DNA from: Amycolatopsis orientalis DSM 43388 | GTDB taxonomy: Bacteria > Actinomycetota > Actinomycetes > Mycobacteriales > Pseudonocardiaceae | Length of the DNA stretch: 64,000 nt | NCBI RefSeq assembly: GCF_000411975.1 | Contig: NZ_ASXG01000015.1 | Span: forward strand, 66,612 to 130,611 | Direction: 5' to 3' | Shown: in pieces, positions 8,783 through 16,327 of the stretch | How positions within the stretch are numbered: the stretch's first letter is position 1 | How the letters are laid out: each line of letters begins with the position of its first letter | Notes under the pieces: generated by a model | Told to the model about the DNA's origin: nothing | Seen by the model: the letters and a program-made list of their open reading frames with translations, nothing else | Databases searched by the model: none | Translations under genes and position numbers: made by a program

Positions 8783-10327
8783 TCACGGACGCCGGACGGC
8801 GTCTTCGGCACCGTACCCGGCGGCGCTGACCGGAGTCGCCGCGCCACCGGCGGCGTCCATGCTTTCGAGCAGGTGCTTGCCGATGAGCGCGTCCTCGGGC
8901 AGCGGGATCGGGTACTCGCCGGAGAAGCAGGCCGTGCACAGCCGCGACTTCGGCTGTTCGGACGCCGCGACCAGGCCGTCCAGCGAAATGTAGCCGAGCG
9001 AATCGGCCCCGATCGAGCGGCGGATGCCGTCGAGGTCGACGCCGTTGGCGACAAGTTCGGCCCGCGAGGCGAAGTCGATGCCGTAGAAGCACGGCCACCG
9101 CACCGGCGGCGACGCGATCCGCACGTGCACCTCGAGCGCCCCGGCCTCGCGCAGCATCCGCACGAGCGCGCGCTGCGTGTTGCCGCGGACGATCGAGTCG
9201 TCCACCACGACCAGGCGCTTGCCGCGGATGACGTCGCGCAGCGGGTTCAGCTTCAGCCGGATGCCGAGCTGCCGGATGGTCTGCGACGGCTGGATGAAGG
9301 TGCGCCCGACGTAGGCGTTCTTGACCAGGCCGGTGCCGTACGGCAGGCCCGAACCCTGCGCGTACCCGATCGCGGCCGGGGTGCCGGACTCCGGCACGGG
9401 CATCACGAGGTCGGCGTCGACCGGGTGCTCGGCGGCCAGCTTGCGGCCGATCTCGACGCGCGTGGCGTGCACGCTGCGGCCGGCGATCGACGTGTCCGGA
9501 CGAGCAAGGTAGACGTACTCGAAAACGCAGCCCTTGGGCTCCGGGTTGGCGAACCGCGACGAACGCAGCCCCTCGGCGTCGATGGCGATCAGCTCGCCCG
9601 GCTCGACCTCGCGCACGAACGACGCACCGCAGATGTCGAGGGCGGCGGTCTCGCTCGCCACGACCCAGCCGCGCTCCAGCCGGCCGAGCACCAGGGGGTG
9701 CACGCCATGCGGGTCGCGAGCCGCGTACAGAGTGTTCTCGTCGGCGAAGACCAGGCAGAACGCGCCCTTGAGGGTGGGCAGCAAGTCCAGCGCGGCGGCC
9801 TCGATGCCCTTGTCCGCGGCGTTCGCGGCGAGCAGCCCGCAGACGAGGTCGGAGTCGCTCGAGGACCCGGTGAGCCCGGCGTGCGGCTTCAGCCCCGCGG
9901 CGACGGTGCGATCGCGCAGCTCCGCGGTGTTGACCAGGTTGCCGTTGTGCGCGAAGGACAGGCCGCTGCCGGTGTCCGTGGTGCGGAAGATCGGCTGGGC
10001 GTTCTCCCAGATCGTGGCCCCGGTCGTGGAGTACCGGCAGTGCCCGACGGCGATGTGCCCCTGCAACGACTGCAGGACCTGCTCGTCGAAGACCTGGCTG
10101 ACGAGCCCGAGGTCCTTGAAGACGACGATCTGCGAGCCGTCCGAGACCGAGATGCCCGCTGCCTCCTGGCCGCGGTGCTGCAGGGCGTAGAGGCCGTAGT
10201 AGGTGAGCTTGGCGACCTCTTCCCCGGGAGCCCAGACGCCGAAGACGCCGCACTCCTCACGGGGTTCCGGTTCGGGTTGATCGTGATCTTCGGGTCGAGC
10301 AGGACTGGCGGAGGGGTCGGAAACCAC
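8783..10327 (-). CDS. purF: Amidophosphoribosyltransferase PurF
   Basis: Commits PRPP to purine synthesis by transferring glutamine ammonia to give phosphoribosylamine. With the GTG at 10325-10327 the protein has 514 residues. The N-terminal Ntn-hydrolase Cys is residue 26 in REECGVFGVW, so a 25-residue propeptide would be removed. YALQHRGQEAAG and the PRPP loop VVVDDSIVRGNT are intact. The four cysteines expected for the Fe-S cluster include CVFEY and RLCTACFSGEYP. The frame is open to a TTG 13 codons upstream. I prefer the GTG because GGGAG lies about eight bases before it and the likely -10 box overlaps the TTG. Confidence 0.96.
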   Translation of the reverse strand: MVSDPSASPARPEDHDQPEPEPREECGVFGVWAPGEEVAKLTYYGLYALQHRGQEAAGISVSDGSQIVVFKDLGLVSQVFDEQVLQSLQGHIAVGHCRYSTTGATIWENAQPIFRTTDTGSGLSFAHNGNLVNTAELRDRTVAAGLKPHAGLTGSSSDSDLVCGLLAANAADKGIEAAALDLLPTLKGAFCLVFADENTLYAARDPHGVHPLVLGRLERGWVVASETAALDICGASFVREVEPGELIAIDAEGLRSSRFANPEPKGCVFEYVYLARPDTSIAGRSVHATRVEIGRKLAAEHPVDADLVMPVPESGTPAAIGYAQGSGLPYGTGLVKNAYVGRTFIQPSQTIRQLGIRLKLNPLRDVIRGKRLVVVDDSIVRGNTQRALVRMLREAGALEVHVRIASPPVRWPCFYGIDFASRAELVANGVDLDGIRRSIGADSLGYISLDGLVAASEQPKSRLCTACFSGEYPIPLPEDALIGKHLLESMDAAGGAATPVSAAGYGAEDAVRRP

Positions 10328-10365
10328 CGGGAAGCTCCCAGGAAGACGTGGGCGGGCCGGGTTCA

Positions 10366-10371
10366 AGTGTA
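10366..10371 (-). promoter_or_regulatory. Probable -10 box of the purF-purM promoter
   Basis: On the minus strand the hexamer TACACT lies 38 bases before the chosen purF GTG. Transcription would start near 10360 and leave a leader of about 30 bases carrying the GGGAG ribosome-binding site. No convincing -35 box or PurR-like box is visible. The assignment rests on the hexamer and its spacing only. Confidence 0.4.
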
Positions 10372-10540
10372 AGGGGTGGCGGGGGCGGGGAGGCGGTTCG
10401 CGGCGTGGTTCTGCCCACTACGGGGGAGAGGGATGTGAGCGGTGCTCTCGGTTTGGAGCGGGGGAGGCGTTTGCCTCGTCGCCTGGCGGCGACATTGCGC
10501 CCCCCGGGGTGGGCAGGCACCCCGAAGCCGAGTGTGCTGA

Positions 10541-10598
10541 CGGTCTGAGGGTGGTTGTCAAGGCGGGAAAGCGTGCCTTGACAACCACCCTCAGACCG
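10541..10598. repeat. 24-bp perfect inverted repeat (long hairpin)
   Basis: Arms at 10541-10564 (CGGTCTGAGGGTGGTTGTCA then AGGC) and 10575-10598 are exact reverse complements, separated by a 10-base loop, GGGAAAGCGT. It sits in the 560-bp stretch between purF and the 129-residue gene that otherwise holds no convincing gene. It is not followed by a T-run on either strand. It could act as a bidirectional terminator or be a dispersed palindromic element. The arms are far longer than those of normal terminators. Confidence 0.85.
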
Positions 10599-10723
10599 CA
10601 GGGAGGCTTCGTATCGGGGTGCAGGGTGGGGGGTGGCTGCATGGAGCTGCTGGGTGCTCCGGTGGCGGTGGGTGGGTGGGGTTTGTTGCTCGCGCGTGGG
10701 GCGGCGGCGCGGTCGGGGGCGGT

Positions 10724-10774
10724 CCGTGAAGGGCTCCTTGAGGGAATCTGCGTCTGGGAAGGAGTCCCTCACGG
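10724..10774. repeat. Imperfect inverted repeat of the CCGTGAAGGG family
   Basis: Arms at 10724-10739 (CCGTGAAGGGCTCCTT) and 10759-10774 (AAGGAGTCCCTCACGG) pair over 16 bases with two mismatches; the loop is 19 bases. Its arm motif recurs in the hairpins near 25.4 kb and 42.7 kb. No gene is evident around it between the purF promoter and the terminator at 10.85 kb. Confidence 0.7.
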
Positions 10775-10842
10775 CCAGTGGACGGTCGCTCGGAGCCGGG
10801 GTGGGTGCGCGCGGCCGGAGCGAGGGCGAGGCGGAAATGAGC

Positions 10843-10886
10843 CAGGCCCGGTACGAGGTGGATTGGGCCACTTCGTACCGGGCCTG
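10843..10886 (-). terminator. Hairpin downstream of the DUF397-linked gene
   Basis: A 19-bp stem (CAGGCCCGGTACGAGGTGG against CCACTTCGTACCGGGCCTG, one G-U type mismatch) with a 6-base loop begins 43 bases after the stop of the 129-residue gene. The position fits a factor-independent terminator without a U-tract, as is common in actinobacteria. Confidence 0.65.
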
Positions 10887-10928
10887 AAATCGGGGGGCAC
10901 CGGCGGGGAACAGCGCGGAGTGGGTGAA

Positions 10929-11318
10929 CTAGCGGGCGGCTAGCCACTTCGAGCGGCCGCCTCGGCCGGGGACCCAGCAGCCGTTCGCGGAGGCTGCGAC
11001 GGGGGCCGATGGGCGCTCCGGGAGGGCTAGTACTTCGCCCAGTACCTGGCTTGCTTCGCCGCGCGTGCGCCACAGCGTGGACGCGGGGGCGAAGATGTTC
11101 TGCTCGTCGCCAGGGAGGCGGGTGGCCTCGACGTCGTCTTCGGCGTTCAGCCGGACCACGTCTACTACGTTGTCGTGGACTCGCACTCCGACCACGGCCT
11201 GCACCTCGCCGCTTCCGTCCGTCGGGTGGACGAACTGGTAGCCGCGGGCGATCAGTTGCTGCAGGCCTTGCTCGATGTCGAAGCCGGAGCCTACGACGTC
11301 GGTCTCAGCCGAGGACAT
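10929..11318 (-). CDS. Conserved hypothetical protein encoded with DUF397
   Basis: A 129-residue soluble protein that I do not recognise. No signal peptide or membrane segment is visible. The middle (GEVQAVVGVRVHDNVVDVVR, then EDDVEATRLPGDE) looks like beta strands of a small alpha/beta domain, and a helical part with LWRTRGEASQVLGEVLALPE follows. Its start lies inside the last 14 bases of the DUF397 gene, so the two are translationally coupled. Such pairs in actinomycetes usually sit near Scr1-type XRE regulators. A regulatory accessory role is possible but not shown. Confidence 0.7.
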   Translation of the reverse strand: MSSAETDVVGSGFDIEQGLQQLIARGYQFVHPTDGSGEVQAVVGVRVHDNVVDVVRLNAEDDVEATRLPGDEQNIFAPASTLWRTRGEASQVLGEVLALPERPSAPVAASANGCWVPGRGGRSKWLAAR

Positions 11319-11544
11319 CGTCGAATTCGCCGTCCTTCGCGCCGGCGAGGAAGGCGGCCATCTCCGCCCGCGTGTAGACGAGCGCCGGGCCCTCCGGGAA
11401 GCGGGAGTTCCGCATCGCGATCTCGCCCGAGGCCAGCGGGGCCACCTCGACGCAGTTGCCTACCGCGCCGCTGTAGCTCGCCTTGCGCCACTGCGCGCCG
11501 GTCAGACGGTCGGCCGGAATACCGTTCTCGAACCGCTCAGCCAT
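11305..11544 (-). CDS. DUF397 domain protein (BldB/ScrA-like small regulator partner)
   Basis: A 79-residue protein with the DUF397 pattern WRKASYSGAVGNCVEVAP, then IAMRNSRFPEGPALVYTRAE and a final AAFLAGAKDGEFD. DUF397 proteins such as Streptomyces BldB are small dimeric partners of Scr1-type helix-turn-helix regulators and affect development and secondary metabolism. The ATG is preceded by GGAAGGTGG at good spacing. The open frame extends 47 codons upstream, but that part does not resemble the family. A matching XRE regulator starts 1.4 kb away on the same strand. Confidence 0.9.
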   Translation of the reverse strand: MAERFENGIPADRLTGAQWRKASYSGAVGNCVEVAPLASGEIAMRNSRFPEGPALVYTRAEMAAFLAGAKDGEFDDVLG

Positions 11545-11833
11545 GATGCCACCTTCCGGGAAGGACGATGAAAAGCTCAGGAATCTGCATGTGCATCTTC
11601 CTGTGACTTCGACGCTAGCACGCGCGCATGCAGCGGTAAATGCACGTGCAGAATTTTCTGCAAATTTCTCACTGCGTGACGACACGATTCAGTAGAAGTT
11701 CCCGGACAGGTGATTCGAGCACTACCCGAACGGGTTAATTATCACCTTGGGTCACGATATTGGCCACGTGATAACGCAGTGCGTTCGCAACTCGCCGCTG
11801 CCGGGTGCGGTGGGTGAAGGAAGAACACATACC

Positions 11834-11932
11834 GTGAGGACGGAACAGGCGACGGGGAGACCTGGAACCGGGTCAGGGGTAACGGAGTTCCGGACTTATG
11901 CACGAGCAGTAAGGAGAATGCGGGTGGGCTAG
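11834..11932 (+). CDS. Possible 32-residue small ORF in the DUF397-XRE intergenic region
   Basis: The 480 bp between the DUF397 start and the XRE gene end hold no ordinary gene. One short plus-strand frame begins with GTG behind GAAGGAAG, spaced about ten bases. It encodes VRTEQATGRPGTG, then SGVTEFRTYARAVRRMRVG, a basic and potentially amphipathic tail. A longer GTG start at 11747 is also open. There is no homologue I can name, and a frame of this size can occur by chance in GC-rich DNA, so it is recorded as a candidate only. Confidence 0.2.
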   Translation: MRTEQATGRPGTGSGVTEFRTYARAVRRMRVG

Positions 11933-12026
11933 CTCTATTCAGCTACCCGTCGCACGGATGGCCGGGGCGGAATTCCCGGTGCGGAGAATTCCCCCGGGAC
12001 CGGACGGCCGGTGCGGGAGCCGCGGC

Positions 12027-12905
12027 TTAGATCTCGGCCTTGCGCTTGGCGATGCGGGCCCGGCTGCGTTCGGGAGTCTCCGCGTCGACGGCCAGCAGGT
12101 CCAGCGCCCGGCCGTACTTCTCGATCTCGTCGCGCTTGTCCAGGTAGTGCGCGCCGGTCAGGTACTCGACGTAGACGATGTTCGGCAGTTCCGCCTCGGC
12201 GAAGCGGAGCAGCGAGAACGCGTGCTCGGCCGACAGGCCGCTTCGGCAGTACGGCAGGATCTGCACCGACACGTGCGGCAGCGTGGTGACCTCGAGCAGG
12301 TACTCCAGCTGCTGCCGGAACACCTTCGGCCCGCCGATCGGCCGGTACAGCACCGATTCGTCGAGCACCGCCCAGATCCGCGGCGCGTCCGGGCGGGCCA
12401 GCATCTTCTGCCGCCGCATCCGCAGGGCTACCAGCTGGTCCACGCGTTCGTCGGCCATTTCCGGACGGCCGTGGCTGAAGATCGCTCGCGCGTACGGCTC
12501 GATCTGCAGCAGGCCCGACACGAACAGCGGCTCCCAGATCTGGATGCGGGACGCCGCTTCCTCCAGTCCGACGAGGTCGGTGAACCAGCCGGGCACCGTC
12601 TCCCCGAACTTGCGCCACCAGCCCGCTTCGTTCGACTGTTTGACCATGTCGAGGAACGCTTTGCGCTCTTCCTCGTCGGAGACGCCGTACATGGTGAGCA
12701 GGTCGGCGACGTCGCGTTCCTTGAAGCCGACGCGGCCGAGTTCGAGCCGGGAGATCTTGGATTCCGACCCGCGGATGTTGTAGCCCGCCTGCTGGCGCGT
12801 GATCCCGGCTTCCTCGCGCAACCGGCGAAGCTGCGAACCGAGGATCATCCGGCGCGCTGTCGGGCCGAGGCTCTGCTCGCCGGCGGACACGCCTACCGCG
12901 TTCAT
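12027..12905 (-). CDS. Scr1-type XRE transcriptional regulator (HTH plus DUF5753)
   Basis: A 292-residue regulator. Residues 18-75 are a Cro/C1-type helix-turn-helix (LGSQLRRLREEAGITRQQAG, ISRLELGRVGFKERDVADLL). The remainder is a DUF5753 domain with WWRKFGETVPGWFTDLVGLE, the family pattern IQIWEPLFVSGLLQIEPYAR and the ending EYLTGAHYLDKRDEIEKY. Members of this actinobacterial family act with small DUF397 proteins, one of which is encoded 480 bp downstream. The ATG start gives the usual family length. The DNA target is unknown; the region upstream has a short GTGTGT/ACACAC dyad near 13030 that may be an operator. Confidence 0.9.
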   Translation of the reverse strand: MNAVGVSAGEQSLGPTARRMILGSQLRRLREEAGITRQQAGYNIRGSESKISRLELGRVGFKERDVADLLTMYGVSDEEERKAFLDMVKQSNEAGWWRKFGETVPGWFTDLVGLEEAASRIQIWEPLFVSGLLQIEPYARAIFSHGRPEMADERVDQLVALRMRRQKMLARPDAPRIWAVLDESVLYRPIGGPKVFRQQLEYLLEVTTLPHVSVQILPYCRSGLSAEHAFSLLRFAEAELPNIVYVEYLTGAHYLDKRDEIEKYGRALDLLAVDAETPERSRARIAKRKAEI

Positions 12906-13074
12906 GACCAGGGCCCTTCCATCGCCGCTCGTTCGTCGGGGAAATCGAAATCCGACTACCCAAAGTACACGCAAGGCCCGGCCCCGGACAGCGTGGCACA
13001 AGCCTCGGCTCAGGCGATTCTACGGAGTGTGTGCCTCAGAAGACACACCTGCGACAACAATTTGCCGCGGTAAA

Positions 13075-13455
13075 TCAGATCCGGACGACCGGGAGCCAGT
13101 GCGAAAGGTCCGCCCGGCTGCCCGAGGCGGAAACGCGGGCGGCGCGGAGCGCGTCGTCCCACTCCAGGAGGCCGGTGGCCAGTTCGAGCCACGTCCGCGG
13201 ATCGGTCTCGACCACGTTCGGCGGCGTGCCGCGGGTGTGCCGCGGACCCTCGATGCACTGCACCGCGGCGTACGGCGGCACCCGCACCTCGACCGTGTGG
13301 CCGGGCGCGTCCTGGGCGAGCGTGCGCAGCGTCGCGCGGACCGCCGCGGCCAGCTCGGGACGCGCCGGATCCGGTCCGGAGCCGCGCAACCAGTCCGAAA
13401 CGGCCAGCACCGCCGCTCGTAACTGAGCGGGATCGACCGAACGCGAAGAGGCCAT
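13075..13455 (-). CDS. Sterol-carrier-like (SCP_3) family protein, Rv0807-like
   Basis: A 126-residue cytoplasmic protein resembling the small actinobacterial SCP-like family (Pfam SCP_3) encoded beside purF, for example Rv0807 in mycobacteria. Visible features are helix AQLRAAVLAVSDWL, strand HTVEVRVPPYAAVQCIEGPR and a C-terminal DPRTWLELATGLLEWDDALR, which in SCP-2 folds forms the lipid-binding sheet and lid. The N-terminal GSRADLSHWLPVVR ending is typical of the group. The ligand is unknown. Its position between the XRE gene and the purF region matches purF neighbourhoods elsewhere, though here regulatory genes have moved in between. Confidence 0.75.
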   Translation of the reverse strand: MASSRSVDPAQLRAAVLAVSDWLRGSGPDPARPELAAAVRATLRTLAQDAPGHTVEVRVPPYAAVQCIEGPRHTRGTPPNVVETDPRTWLELATGLLEWDDALRAARVSASGSRADLSHWLPVVRI

Positions 13456-13514
13456 GCGACAACAGTAGAGTGGCCGCGGACGGACTTTCAGGCACCCGGC
13501 ACCGAGGGACGGCG

Positions 13515-14168
13515 ATGGCGCAGCGGGACGAGGCAGATCGGATGGTTTCCCGGACCCCGGCGGGCAAACGCGCGCGCCGGAACGCGTACCCCCGCCGCGG
13601 ACCGCAAGGAAAACCCGAGATCACTCCCGAGATGCGGGCCAACGCGCGGACCAACCCGAACAGCTGGCTGTATGTCATCGACGAGGCCTTCGACGCCCGC
13701 GGCCCGGTGCCGTCGTGGGCGGTCGTCGGCGCGTATCCGGTGAACGGGACGGGAGAGGTCGTCGAGGACTTCCACCCCAACGACCGGTACCGGCCCTCGC
13801 CGAAGGCGCTCGGTTTTCCCGAGCCGCGCAACGAACTCGAGCGGCTGCTGCAGATGGTCCGGACCGACCACCGGCCCGCCGAGGACCTGCCGCGCGTCAT
13901 CCTCGATTCGACGCTGCTGGTCTACGCGCTGTCCCCGGTGCAGCGCACGGTGATCGGCTTCCACAACGCCGACGGCCGCGTGCTGGTCCCGGCGTACACG
14001 TCGAAGTCGCTGGTCCCGCGCGAATGGCCGCACGCCCGCGCGGTGCTCGGCCGCGACATCGTCGGGCTGCTCGCCGGGCATCCGCTCGCGATCAACCCGC
14101 ACGACCTGATCACCGCCGTCGTCCCGGCCGAGCACCTGATGAAGGCGCTGGCCGAAGAACGGCGCTGA
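13515..14168 (+). CDS. Type VII secretion-associated (SseB-like) protein
   Basis: A 217-residue soluble protein. After a basic N-terminus (GKRARRNAYPRRGPQGK) comes the recognisable block NPNSWLYVIDEAFDARGPVP and VVGAYPVNGTGEV. Next comes YRPSPKALGFPEPRNELERL, followed by an SseB-like C-terminal domain (VLVPAYTSKSLVPREWPHAR, then AINPHDLITAVVPAEHLMKA). This arrangement is annotated in Pseudonocardiaceae as a type VII secretion system-associated protein; its molecular role is unknown. GAGGGAC precedes the ATG. It is divergent from the SCP-like gene, and two secreted muramidases follow. Confidence 0.7.
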   Translation: MAQRDEADRMVSRTPAGKRARRNAYPRRGPQGKPEITPEMRANARTNPNSWLYVIDEAFDARGPVPSWAVVGAYPVNGTGEVVEDFHPNDRYRPSPKALGFPEPRNELERLLQMVRTDHRPAEDLPRVILDSTLLVYALSPVQRTVIGFHNADGRVLVPAYTSKSLVPREWPHARAVLGRDIVGLLAGHPLAINPHDLITAVVPAEHLMKALAEERR

Positions 14169-14269
14169 CCTGCGCAGACCACACTGGCGGGTGATCATGA
14201 TTCGCCGAAACCCGCTCATCCGGGCATCGTGACGCAGCAGGAGTACACGCGTCCGGTGAGGAGCCCTGG

Positions 14270-15076
14270 GTGAAGCGTCATCTGCTGCTGCGCTGGAGCG
14301 CGGTTCTCTTCGCCGGGATCGCCGGCACGTCCCTGTGCGAGGCGGCGGAGGCGGCGCCGAGCTACGCCGGGGCCGCGGACAACTACGCCGGTTCGCAAAT
14401 CGCGAAGCACGAAGGCGTGCTGGGAGCGCCGAACATCTCGTACACGACCGAAGACCAGTACCTCGGGCACGACGTCAGCGGACACCAGGGCCCGGTCGAC
14501 TGGCCCGCCGCGGCGGCGGCCGGCGCGAAGTTCGTGTACGTGAAAGCCACCGAGGGCACCGGGTTCGTCAGCGGGCAATTCGCCCAGCAGTACAACGGTT
14601 CCTACCAAGTCGGACTCGTCCGCGGCGCCTACCACTTCGCGCGCCCGGACGTGTCCGACGGCGCCGCGCAGGCCAACTACTTCCTCGCGCACGGCGGCGG
14701 CTGGTCGGCCGACGGCAAGACGCTTCCGGGCGCACTCGACATGGAATACAACCCCTACGGCGAAACGTGTTACGGCAAGGACGCGAACGGGATGGTCGCG
14801 TGGATCCGCGCGTTCTCCGACACCTATCGCGCGCGCACCGGACGGCTGCCGACGATCTATACGTCGACGAGCTGGTGGAAACGCTGCACCGGAAACAACC
14901 CTTCTTTCGGAGGGAATCCGCTCTGGATCGCGCGCTACAACTCCTTCATCGGCGAACTGCCCGCGGGCTGGGGACAGCACGCCATCTGGCAGTTCTCGAA
15001 CAGCGGGACCCTGCCCGGCGACCAGAACTGGCTCAACGGAGCCCAAACAGCGCTACGCAATCTGGCATTCGGGTGA
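14270..15076 (+). CDS. Secreted GH25 muramidase (lysozyme), first of a tandem pair
   Basis: A 268-residue secreted protein: signal peptide (MKRHLLLRWSAVLFAGIAG, then small residues to EAAEAA) followed by a single GH25 domain. Catalytic-site motifs are LGHDVSGHQGPVDW (Asp), FVYVKATEGTGFVS, GLVRGAYHFARP and ALDMEYNPYGE (the Asp-x-Glu strand). GH25 enzymes cleave the MurNAc-GlcNAc bond of peptidoglycan. The GTG start follows GAGGAG. The family fold is complete with no cell-wall-binding repeats. It is paralogous to the next gene, with about 170 alignable residues. Confidence 0.93.
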   Translation: MKRHLLLRWSAVLFAGIAGTSLCEAAEAAPSYAGAADNYAGSQIAKHEGVLGAPNISYTTEDQYLGHDVSGHQGPVDWPAAAAAGAKFVYVKATEGTGFVSGQFAQQYNGSYQVGLVRGAYHFARPDVSDGAAQANYFLAHGGGWSADGKTLPGALDMEYNPYGETCYGKDANGMVAWIRAFSDTYRARTGRLPTIYTSTSWWKRCTGNNPSFGGNPLWIARYNSFIGELPAGWGQHAIWQFSNSGTLPGDQNWLNGAQTALRNLAFG

Positions 15077-15249
15077 ACGTTCACGACGTCGTCACGAATT
15101 AGTCATCACCGCCCGATGAAAATCACCCACCCGCCCATTCATCTTCACGGAACTTGATGACAAACGACGATGCGTCCTCAAGAATCTCCCCCGTGGCGGC
15201 TACCTGCACATAGCCGCCCTCCGCGAGGGTATCTGTGAAGGGATCGACG

Positions 15250-16140
15250 ATGTCCACTTCCCGAAGAGGACGGCGCACCGCGCTGCTGTCCGCTCTGACC
15301 GTCCCGGTTGTCGCGCTCCTGCTCGGCGCTTCAACGGAGGCGACGGCCGCACCGGCGGCTTCCCCGCTTTCAGCGAGCGAGATCAACGCCGTCAACGCCG
15401 ACATCCAGGCGAACAACCACACCATGGGGTCGCAGATCCGGCGCGTCGAGGGGGATCAGTCCACCCCCGGCACGAAAGCCGCCGCGCAGCAGCCGCAACC
15501 CGCGGCCGCGCTGCCGAACCAGGTGGCGGCCACGGTGGCCGGCATGGACGTCGCCAGCTACCAGGGCAACGTCGACTGGGGCAACTGGTGGGGCCAGGGC
15601 AAGCGATTCGTCTGGACCAAGGCGACCGAGAGCACGAACTACACGAACCCGTACTTCGCCCAGCAGTACAACGGTTCCTACAACCAAGGCTTCATCCGCG
15701 GCGCCTACCACTTCGCCACCCCGAACACCTCGAGCGGAGCGGCGCAGGCGACCTACTTCGTCGCGCACGGCGGCGGCTGGTCCCGGGACGGCAAGACGCT
15801 GCCCGGTGCGCTGGACATGGAGTACAACCCCTACGGCGCGACCTGTTACGGCCTGAGCAAATCCGCGATGACGGCGTGGATCAAGGACTTCCACGACACT
15901 TATCACGCGAAAACGGGCCGCTGGCCGGTGATCTACACGTCGACGAACTGGTGGAACCAATGCGTCGACGGAGATTTCTCCAGCACCGCGCCGCTGTGGG
16001 TCGCGCGGTACGCGTCCTCGGCCGGAACGCTTCCGTACAACTGGGGCTACTACACCGTGTGGCAGTACACCTCGAGCCCGCTTGACCAGGACACGTTCAA
16101 CGGCGCCTACGACCGGCTGCAGGCACTCGCCAACGGCTGA
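15250..16140 (+). CDS. Secreted GH25 muramidase (lysozyme), second of a tandem pair
   Basis: A 296-residue paralogue of the preceding gene. A signal peptide (RRGRRTALLSALTVPVVALL) is followed by a longer linker with a Gln/Pro/Ala-rich part (AAAQQPQPAAALPNQVAAT). The GH25 domain shows GMDVASYQGNVDWGNWW, FVWTKATESTNYTNPYFA, GFIRGAYHFATP and ALDMEYNPYGATCYG. The blocks YFAQQYNGSY and GAAQATYFVAHGGGWS are nearly identical in both copies, which indicates duplication. AAGGG precedes the ATG; an in-frame GTG five codons upstream is weaker. A hairpin follows the stop. Confidence 0.93.
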   Translation: MSTSRRGRRTALLSALTVPVVALLLGASTEATAAPAASPLSASEINAVNADIQANNHTMGSQIRRVEGDQSTPGTKAAAQQPQPAAALPNQVAATVAGMDVASYQGNVDWGNWWGQGKRFVWTKATESTNYTNPYFAQQYNGSYNQGFIRGAYHFATPNTSSGAAQATYFVAHGGGWSRDGKTLPGALDMEYNPYGATCYGLSKSAMTAWIKDFHDTYHAKTGRWPVIYTSTNWWNQCVDGDFSSTAPLWVARYASSAGTLPYNWGYYTVWQYTSSPLDQDTFNGAYDRLQALANG

Positions 16141-16160
16141 CCTGAGCGGCGCGCACGGAC

Positions 16161-16211
16161 GCGGCTCCCGGTTCTCCCCTCCTCCTGCCGGGCGGGGCGG
16201 CCGGGAGCCGC
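16161..16211 (+). terminator. Hairpin after the second GH25 gene
   Basis: Arms GCGGCTCCCGG (16161-16171) and CCGGGAGCCGC (16201-16211) are exact complements around a 29-base GC-rich loop, followed by CTTTGTG. It begins 20 bases after the stop codon. Confidence 0.6.
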
Positions 16212-16327
16212 CTTTGTGCGCGCGTTACCCGCCTTGCACAATTGCAGACCTGGGGCGGAGACGGAACCGCCTGAGCCGGCGGGGCGTCAGACCGCGGCGC
16301 GAGTCGGTGCAGCAGGAAGGCGGAACC

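Noticed and set aside
11747..11932. 61-codon version of the small frame in the DUF397 gap
   Set aside because: The upstream GTG has no ribosome site. Only the shorter version behind GAAGGAAG was kept, as a low-confidence candidate.
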